Below, in pieces: positions 57,871-64,000 of a DNA stretch of 64,000 nucleotides. The notes below the pieces were generated by a model. It saw only the letters and a list, made by a program, of their open reading frames with translations. It did not search any database and was not told the origin of the DNA. Each line of letters starts with the position of its first letter. The stretch's first letter is position 1. The DNA comes from Asparagopsis taxiformis (lineage: Eukaryota > Rhodophyta > Florideophyceae > Bonnemaisoniales > Bonnemaisoniaceae): the NCBI GenBank assembly GCA_030407315.1, contig JALQPE010001699.1, positions 1-64,000 of the forward strand, in the 5' to 3' direction. The translations under genes were made by a program, and so were the position numbers.

Positions 57871-60800
57871 ATGACGAATAAGCGCAGGCGCAACAGCAAT
57901 CCGATCGTTGACGACGCAACCGTGCCAATTCTGCGCGAACCCGCTAGCCCTTGGGAGGATTCTAGTGACATGGGTACACGTCGAAACGTAGGTCGCGCCG
58001 CCCGCGAAACTACTCTCGCTGGCAAAGACTTCCTCCGCCTCTTGCTGGATTTGTTCGCCCACTCAAGTTTCGCAGACTTGACGGACAAGCCGGGAGGTTT
58101 CACATACGCGGACCTTGGCGCTTGGGTTGCGCAGGGCACGGAAGAACAATTTGCGGCGCTGCAAGGTCGACTCAGCATGGCCTTCAGCGGTCGTTCGAAG
58201 AATGCTGGAGTCGAGGCGGATGTTGCCGAAATCGTCATGGCAGAGATGAACGTTGAGCGAGCCAAGCAGATTGTTCGTCTGGCATTACCGATTGCCGAGT
58301 TTTCAAGACAGGATGAGCGTATCGGGCAATGGGTTGAGCACTGCATCCTTTCTGGGATCGTGCCGCAGACCTTCCTTATTGGATGTAACATGCTTCCTTC
58401 GCCACTACAGGCGCCGCAGCGCGGGGAACTAAGCGCCTTCGTTCTTGCTCCACCGGAAACGTTCGAGGTATTGATGTATTTCCAAGCGTTGTCTATCATC
58501 CGAAATCACAACAAGAACCTGCCGCGTCGCCGAATAGGCGACGCGGCCGAAGAGGGGAACGAAGCCGCACGCGTCCCAGCCCATCGGAAAAGCACTAATC
58601 GAGCTTGTTACGTGGTTCAAGTTTTATACCATGCTTGGACCGATGTGGCCTTCGCCGCAAAGTTTTCCAGCTTCGAAGAGTTGATGGCGCCGTACATCAT
58701 TTTCGACAGCAGTGAGCATTGGTTTGACGTGCTCGATGAAGGTCTATTCGCACCGATGGAGCAGAAGCTAGATCTCTACCACGACAAAGCTCCCCTATCT
58801 CATCCTGATGGATATGGTGGAAAAGTAGAGACAAGAACCAGTGCGCAGCACAGTGCATTTAGGGACCTTGTGAGGAAGTTCTTCGACCGGTTGCAGTTTC
58901 TTATCGTCAACCCGGACCTGTACACCTGGCCGGAGTCCGACCGCTGGGGGGCGCTGGAAATATACTTGTCAAGCGGAAATCCGGACAAGCTGCCAGCGTA
59001 CTTTGACACCCTCGACGAAGACGTTATGGCTGTCCTCCGCCCGGCACCACAAGCCGCGGACGCAGAAAAGGTCCCCAAGCCGGTTGATGACACTCCCACT
59101 CGTCGCAACACAGGAGGGAGAGGTTTGGTTCCGTCGACAAGACACACAACCAGGCTTCAACTTGGGCCTGGGAGGACCAGTCTTACTGCCCAAGGGCCGT
59201 CTCCCCCGTCACCGTCACCCCATGCGACAGAAGAGCAGGAAAGTGAAGGGCAGGCTCTCGCAAAGGACTTTCTTTCGAAAATGAGTCAGTATTGCCGGGT
59301 GTATGACGTCCCTTTCGAAGATTTGGTCAGTGCCGACGAGAGCCGAGAACACGTGCCCATCACGGGCAACGTTCAGCTCATTCTGACTGATCCGCCCTAC
59401 AATGTTCGTCGTAAGAGGAACGATTCCAACTCTTCGTACGACAGGCTAACTGCAGAAGATATGCAGGCTAGCATCGAAGTGTTTGACGAGCTGTTGCGCC
59501 CCGGTGGCCACGGCATCGTGTTCTGCTCCGTTTTGCAGTTCTACGAATGGTTCCATTACTTGGAAACGTACAAAGGACCGCAGTCAGAAGGCCCAACCGA
59601 TGCTGCTGCCAGTGATGACGGGTCGGATGAAGAAGAGGTTACGTCCATGAATTCGGACTCCGAAGCATCGCAGCACAGTGGCGAAGAAAGTGCGGATGAG
59701 GAGGAGGAGGAGGACGAGGAGGAGGAGGACGTCGTTCGGAATTCAGTTTTCTTCGTTGACGAGGTACCTCTGTTGTTTGTCCGACTACCTGGGCACCTCT
59801 ATCAAATGCCGGGGCGGAAGAGGTACCAACGCATGAACATGGCAGAGGTCGCTATCCACTTCTGGAAGCGAGGTGTTCCGTTCAAGACTGGAAGCGAGAT
59901 GGTGGCCTATAGGAACCACGGATACATGGACGGCACGTACCCGGCGTGGTGCAACGTCACCATCAATATGCCCGCCATCGATTCGAATGAGATGGTGTGG
60001 CGAACAAGGAGCACAACCGGTGCTACGGTCAGAGTTCGTGCAGAGCAGAAGAGCGTCGCTCTCATGATGGAGTTGATCAGCCAGCATTCACAGCCTGGTG
60101 ATATTGTTGTCGATCCATTCTCTGGCACTTTCGCAACGGGAAAAGCAGCTATGAGCTTGCCTGAGCACCGTGTTTTCGTCGGCAGTGACATGGACAAATT
60201 GTGTGTGGCACGATCGCTTCCAAAGCTGTGTGCAGTCATGTCACGTGTAATTCTTTCAAACAACACTGACATGAGGGTCACGACAGAAGCGAAACAGAGT
60301 GCTGAGAAGTTCTTGGCGTCCCCCTCTGTCACGATGCGTACACAGAGGGAACGCAGGATCATCGAACCCCCACCTGGCCTTCCCCTGTACCAGAGGTTCC
60401 CGAAATATATTCGGCAGTACCTCTGGCAGCTGTGCCCAGAGTCGATTGCGTCGCACGAGCACATGGAAAAACCGGTACATTATTGGCCACCTTCCCTGCG
60501 CCGCTGGTTGCAAACTGAAAACCCTCGCGTGATGCGGGCACACGATTGTGTTGCGAAAAAATTGAGCGTTCGACCATCGCTGATTAAGCATCCAAATGCA
60601 GGAAGAGGGCTCTTCGCTGAACAGACATTTAATGTTGGCGACGAAGTATGTGCATACTACGGAACTGTTGTGTACTCTGATATGAGCAAGGAGTCGATGA
60701 GGTTCGCGTACGGAGAGGGTCACATGGCGATAACGAAGGAAACATTCTTGATGTATGCCATCAAGCTGTATGCAACAGCGGAGGACGACGAAAACATCGA

Positions 60801-61074
60801 GCATCCAATTTGGATTGTTCCGGCTCCGTTCTGTTCGGCGCAGTTCATCAACGACCCGCGGTATTTGCGAGGTGAGGACACTCCGGCGGAAGACACCAGG
60901 CGGATGGCCAACGTCGAGTTTGTCGAGAACTACAGCAGCGGTTCGACGGGGAAGAAGCTCAAGGCGAAGGACCTAGAAAATCCGAAGATCATTGTAGTAC
61001 GTGCAATCCGCGATATCCGTCCGGGGCAGGAGCTCTACGTTCATTATGGGACAGCGTTTAGAGCATGGAATTAG
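57871..61074 (+). CDS. Beta-class DNA methyltransferase / SET fusion without ParB-like head
   Basis: 1067 residues from the ATG at 57,871 (MTNKRRRNSNP, a likely nuclear signal), intact. The helical N-terminal half aligns with the middle of the 25,106 protein (for example YADLGAWVAQGT with MPSIRRWLAVGS, and FSSFEELMAPYIIFDSSEHW with FESAYMMCRPYMVFDSEKF), but no D-G-x-H-R ParB motif is present. The methyltransferase has motif IV DPPYNVRRKR (from 507), LRPGGHGIVF and motif I VVDPFSGTFA (about 746-755), beta order. An acidic insert of about 65 residues (about 568-632) is unique to this copy. The SET domain from about 903: NAGRGLFAEQTFNVGDEV, FINDPR, ANVEFVE, IRPGQELYVHYG. AATAAA lies at 61,106-61,111. 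It is flanked by the GTGCCGTACGGCAC repeats, inverted on the two sides, so it is probably the core of a second element. Confidence 0.8.
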   Translation: MTNKRRRNSNPIVDDATVPILREPASPWEDSSDMGTRRNVGRAARETTLAGKDFLRLLLDLFAHSSFADLTDKPGGFTYADLGAWVAQGTEEQFAALQGRLSMAFSGRSKNAGVEADVAEIVMAEMNVERAKQIVRLALPIAEFSRQDERIGQWVEHCILSGIVPQTFLIGCNMLPSPLQAPQRGELSAFVLAPPETFEVLMYFQALSIIRNHNKNLPRRRIGDAAEEGNEAARVPAHRKSTNRACYVVQVLYHAWTDVAFAAKFSSFEELMAPYIIFDSSEHWFDVLDEGLFAPMEQKLDLYHDKAPLSHPDGYGGKVETRTSAQHSAFRDLVRKFFDRLQFLIVNPDLYTWPESDRWGALEIYLSSGNPDKLPAYFDTLDEDVMAVLRPAPQAADAEKVPKPVDDTPTRRNTGGRGLVPSTRHTTRLQLGPGRTSLTAQGPSPPSPSPHATEEQESEGQALAKDFLSKMSQYCRVYDVPFEDLVSADESREHVPITGNVQLILTDPPYNVRRKRNDSNSSYDRLTAEDMQASIEVFDELLRPGGHGIVFCSVLQFYEWFHYLETYKGPQSEGPTDAAASDDGSDEEEVTSMNSDSEASQHSGEESADEEEEEDEEEEDVVRNSVFFVDEVPLLFVRLPGHLYQMPGRKRYQRMNMAEVAIHFWKRGVPFKTGSEMVAYRNHGYMDGTYPAWCNVTINMPAIDSNEMVWRTRSTTGATVRVRAEQKSVALMMELISQHSQPGDIVVDPFSGTFATGKAAMSLPEHRVFVGSDMDKLCVARSLPKLCAVMSRVILSNNTDMRVTTEAKQSAEKFLASPSVTMRTQRERRIIEPPPGLPLYQRFPKYIRQYLWQLCPESIASHEHMEKPVHYWPPSLRRWLQTENPRVMRAHDCVAKKLSVRPSLIKHPNAGRGLFAEQTFNVGDEVCAYYGTVVYSDMSKESMRFAYGEGHMAITKETFLMYAIKLYATAEDDENIEHPIWIVPAPFCSAQFINDPRYLRGEDTPAEDTRRMANVEFVENYSSGSTGKKLKAKDLENPKIIVVRAIRDIRPGQELYVHYGTAFRAWN

Positions 61075-61105
61075 GGTCACGAAAGATGTTTTCATTTCGA
61101 CTACA

Positions 61106-61111
61106 AATAAA
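61106..61111 (+). promoter_or_regulatory. Polyadenylation signal AATAAA
   Basis: Lies 32 bases after the stop of the second methyltransferase-SET gene. Confidence 0.5.
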
Positions 61112-61299
61112 GCTACGTTCCAGAGTTGAAGTATATCATATAATGCAGCATGTCCAGCCACCATTAGTCCAGGGTGAAACCTATTGAGCAGTACTCGCCT
61201 GTCAAAAACCAATCGTTCACACTCTAGGTGCACTTCGTCCGAGCAGTGAACCTGACTGCTTGGTTGCTGTTATGCGTGCAGATGCAAAATACACGACCA

Positions 61300-61502
61300 A
61301 GTTGAAATGGACGCCCGGTGGATGTCCAGCTCAGTTGCATTGCTGTCCAGCCCAGAAATTCTACAATTCAGGGCAGAAAAAAATATTGCAAAAAACATCG
61401 ATTTCAGCGGGTCGATTGTGCCGTACGGCACACCCCCATCTCAAAAACATGTTCACATGTGCATGTTTTTGAGAATAGCCCAAATTTTAATTCAAATCAG
61501 GA
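61300..61502 (-). repeat. Inverted copy of the 500-bp repeat (palindrome part)
   Basis: The reverse complement of the 57,345-57,530 unit: GGACGCCCGGTGGATGTCC, TTCTACAATTCAGGGCAG, GTGCCGTACGGCAC at 61,418-61,431, then the hairpin to about 61,473. Its orientation opposite to the left copies makes the gene at 57,871 lie between inverted repeats. Confidence 0.9.
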
Positions 61503-61734
61503 CGTCTTCCGGACATAGGGGTGCTCGCGGCCTAGCTCGACAGCTGTAATTGTACCTCATTAAATACTGTTGATGACTGCCTACCGTATACAATCTGGGC
61601 TGTTGGCGTATTCTCCGGTACTTGACCTGACCTGAACGTTCATCGCAGACCGTTGTGGTTACCGACACTATACAGCAATCTTTTTTGTATCTCGTGCAAC
61701 TCAATCCTTCCATCGCTTCCGGGAAGGCTTCATT

Positions 61735-62532
61735 ATGCCGCCGCGTATTGCGAAGAAAGCTCCAAAGCCTCCGGGCCTCCAGAAAAACCGGTCAGCAGCT
61801 GCTGTATCGAGTGCCCGACAATCCCGTGCGAAGAAGCGGTCTGGGCCTACCGGCAGCATTGAACCGCGGTCCGGTAGTCGCAAGACGGACCGGCGCAGAA
61901 CTGGGGATCCGCAGCGAGAAAGTGAGGAAGGAGGAACGGCGCGGAGAGAGATGGGGCTTGACCGAGGCAAGCGTGCTCGCAGGGACAGTGAACATCATGA
62001 TGATGACATGATAGTGGCTCAAAACATGTTGGAATTGCGGCAGAGTGCTATGGCAAAGGTAGTTCCTCCCGGGTTGGCAGATGCGGAGGTGCTGCAGACG
62101 GAGTCCCAGCCGGGGGTTCGCGAGACACTGGAGGCTGTGACCCCCACTGCGCCAACTATGCCGAGTACATCAGCCCCAGCAGGTAATGCAGTCAGGGACC
62201 CGAGGATAGCGGCAAGGGATGTTGTTTCTGAGCAACGTTCACAGGATGCCAACTATCATCGGCGGTCAGGTGGTACTGAGGGGAGAGAGCAGCCGGAGTG
62301 CGGGCCTCGTCACAACAGACTGTCATTGGTGCCAAATATGCGCGTAACGCCCCCGCGACGTCAGGCTATTGCCGATGGAGGACATCATAATCCCGATAGC
62401 GTGCGAGATGGGGGGACGGTGAGGGCAGAGAGGTTGCATCCGCCGGAATCCATCGATTTAATGGCGAGTCGCATCAATGCGCAGAAGAAGAAGATCGCGG
62501 AGCTGGAAAAAAAGTGTTTAGCCAGGACATAG
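61735..62532 (+). CDS. Coiled-coil protein, 5' frame
   Basis: From the ATG at 61,735 (MPPRIAKKAPKPPG): a basic, disordered N-terminal region of about 230 residues, then the start of a coiled coil (SRINAQKKKIAELEKK). The frame stops at 62,530, but the coil continues in the -1 frame after the heptamer A-AAA-AAG at 62,507-62,513. I do not recognise the family. It is the gene next to the second methyltransferase-SET gene, as the 20,855 coiled-coil gene is near the first. Confidence 0.6.
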   Translation: MPPRIAKKAPKPPGLQKNRSAAAVSSARQSRAKKRSGPTGSIEPRSGSRKTDRRRTGDPQRESEEGGTARREMGLDRGKRARRDSEHHDDDMIVAQNMLELRQSAMAKVVPPGLADAEVLQTESQPGVRETLEAVTPTAPTMPSTSAPAGNAVRDPRIAARDVVSEQRSQDANYHRRSGGTEGREQPECGPRHNRLSLVPNMRVTPPRRQAIADGGHHNPDSVRDGGTVRAERLHPPESIDLMASRINAQKKKIAELEKKCLART

Positions 62533-63329
62533 CAAACAAGGCGCTCACCACGGAGATAGTTGCGTTGGAGGCTAAGGTGAAGACTCTGCAGGCGGAAAAT
62601 GCCAGCCTTACTGCAATTGCGAGAACAGGTAGAATCAGTGATCACGGTGGCGGTAAGTCGAAAATACAGAAAGCCATTCCTGTGAAATACCTTGGAGTTC
62701 TTAGGGCGGTTGAGGAAAACCTGACAAAGTGGTGCAAGAACGAGACTATGGAGCTGGACCCTATAGCGGAACAAACGCAGAGACGTTGGACTGGACGTAC
62801 CATCGAGGTAGAGCCGGTAGAAGGGACACTTTGGAGCGAAAACGGTGTAGGATATATTGCTACCCCTCCGGGCTATATCATCAAGAATCTGCAGTGGTAT
62901 ACACCTTCGTACAGAGACGAGAGTGATCTGCTGAATGACTTGGTGCGACACGTACTGCGTCAAAGTCCGTGGTGTGATGTGTTTTCCGATGAGGAGCAGC
63001 GTGTGTGCTGTCAAGAGGCTGTGGCGGGGAGCAAGGAATTGAAAGTGAAGGTGACGCAGAAACTGTCCGACGTGATGAGTGCACGGAAGCGTAATGCGAG
63101 GGACAGATTGTTCGGTTCGCTGGGGTACACGAAATTAATGTCTAGATGCACGATGCTGACGACGCGAGCTGAGATGGACGAGCGAGAGGAACAAAAGCGC
63201 GAAGCGTCTGAGAAGCTTTTGAAACGGGAAAGCAACGGTGATTTGGATATGGGGAGGTGGCGAACGGCACCGTTCTCAGAGCTGCGATACAGCAAAGGCT
63301 GGTTCCTGACAGCTTCGAAATGGAAGTGA
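62514..63329 (+). CDS. Coiled-coil protein, second frame (-1)
   Basis: Continues the coiled coil (NKALTTEIVALEAKVKTLQA) and enters a globular part with YIATPPGYIIKNLQWYTPSY and a helix KVTQKLSDVMSARKRNARDR. That helix has the same pattern as LTKVLGFLNKSREQVRHRF of the 20,855 protein. There is no ATG at its start (GTG at 62,514), so it must be reached by a -1 slip on A-AAA-AAG or it is a mutated gene. The last 28 or so codons (about 63,242 to the TGA at 63,327) look less natural than the overlapping third frame. Confidence 0.6.
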   Translation: MFSQDIANKALTTEIVALEAKVKTLQAENASLTAIARTGRISDHGGGKSKIQKAIPVKYLGVLRAVEENLTKWCKNETMELDPIAEQTQRRWTGRTIEVEPVEGTLWSENGVGYIATPPGYIIKNLQWYTPSYRDESDLLNDLVRHVLRQSPWCDVFSDEEQRVCCQEAVAGSKELKVKVTQKLSDVMSARKRNARDRLFGSLGYTKLMSRCTMLTTRAEMDEREEQKREASEKLLKRESNGDLDMGRWRTAPFSELRYSKGWFLTASKWK

Positions 63330-64000
63330 ATGGTGATGCATGGTTTAACAACCGAGTAGCTGTGAATGTGCTGGACATCTTCAGGGGTTATTCGATACGA
63401 CCAGAACAAGTAATGGACATAGAGACGAGCATACTAACGCTGGCGCGCCTGGATGCTTGGCTAGTGACTACTGTGGAGTGTTTGGATGAACCGAAGGGGA
63501 AAGGAGGTGCACGGCAGAAGGAGTTTACAAGGCGGTACAGTCAATATGTGGGGGTAGCTTTTCAGCAATTAGTTGGTATGGTGGTGTACTGCATGTCTTG
63601 TCTCCAAGGCTCGCAAGCAAGGGAAGAAACGGACGTTGTCGAGAGCGAACAGCGGACTAGTGCACAGTCACGGCATGTGTTTGCAAGCCGTACTGTGACG
63701 AGAGAGGCTGTTGAAGTGTGGCAAAGCGGAGAGGGGTCTGGAATTGTTCATGTCGTTGATGATGTAAACCGCTGCTCATCACTTGTTCTAGTGTCCGAGG
63801 ATTGGATTCAATCGCATATTACGTCAAACCTCGGTGCTGTAATGGATTGTGTGATTGCGCAAGGACTAATTGGCGCAGAACTTTTCGTCGTTGACCCATA
63901 TGCTGGACACCTGAGTGCAAACCTGAATGTCGAAATCAATGCCCCACAGTATGGGGGCATGGAGCGGCGCCATGCAGCAACTGCTGATAACGGTTTTGGC
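63242..64000 (+). CDS. Coiled-coil protein, third frame, runs off the window
   Basis: Open without a stop from 63,242 to the end of the window, again -1 to the previous frame; an ATG at 63,320 overlaps the preceding stop. Reads FGYGEVANGTVLRAAIQQRL, then WFNNRVAVNVLDIFRGYSIR, and later SGIVHVVDDVNRCSSLVLVS, a natural-looking globular sequence. It is most likely the C-terminal part of the 61,735 gene. Two changes of frame in one gene favour either decay or unusual recoding. The function is unknown. Confidence 0.55.

Overview
The window is nuclear-type eukaryotic DNA made almost wholly of mobile elements. The genes are mostly intronless and some are flanked by AATAAA signals. They encode eukaryotic transposon families: a Crypton-like tyrosine recombinase with a GCR1_C-like partner, a Harbinger/DDE_4 transposase, pogo-like DDD transposases, a Ty3/gypsy chromovirus and a tnp2/EnSpm-like transposase. 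I recognise no host housekeeping gene. The gene style would suit a transposon-rich alga or protist, perhaps a red alga, but nothing here fixes the species.

Layout. 1-1.9 kb: mostly non-coding, one doubtful small gene. 1.9-6.4 kb: a Crypton-like cluster, all on the minus strand (Ulp1-type protease with a C-terminal zinc-finger-like segment, GCR1_C-like DNA-binding protein, tyrosine recombinase with one in-frame TAG). 8.5-13.35 kb: a decayed pogo-like element with 25-bp terminal inverted repeats and a Harbinger-type transposase gene apparently nested inside it. 13.48-14.69 kb: a second pogo copy cut off by GC-rich DNA. 14.7-20.2 kb: a GC-rich block with structured non-coding DNA, an inverted repeat with arms of about 335 bp, and an unrecognised protein with a frameshifted coiled-coil tail.

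20.19-44.63 kb: the most interesting part, apparently one 24-kb element bounded by arrays of the palindrome TACTGCCTGAGGCAGTA in inverted orientation. It encodes, in order, a coiled-coil protein of unknown function (+), an unknown protein (-), a ParB-like / beta-class DNA methyltransferase / SET fusion (+), two paralogous ParB-like / 2-oxoglutarate-Fe(II) dioxygenase fusions (-), and a tnp2-like transposase split by one in-frame TAA (-). Four intergenic arrays in this element carry 14 copies of a 16-17 bp palindrome (ATAATACCGGGTATTAT and variants), each inside a larger palindromic unit repeated about every 90-120 bp. A DNA-modifying enzyme and two possible DNA-oxidising enzymes thus share a ParB-like head and sit among repeated palindromes. 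My inference is a self-encoded system that writes, oxidises or erases DNA (and perhaps histone) marks at its own sites.

44.7-51.7 kb: a Ty3/gypsy chromovirus without recognisable LTRs (gag, pol joined by a TAATG overlap, and a chromodomain in a third frame). 51.9-53.15 kb: a broken coiled-coil gene. 53.15-54.7 kb: palindrome-rich and then G-depleted non-coding DNA. 54.77-64 kb: a second element-like region with about three 500-bp tandem repeats carrying two other palindromes, a second methyltransferase-SET gene without the ParB-like head (57,871-61,074), an inverted copy of the repeat just downstream, and a coiled-coil gene read in three frames that runs off the end of the window.
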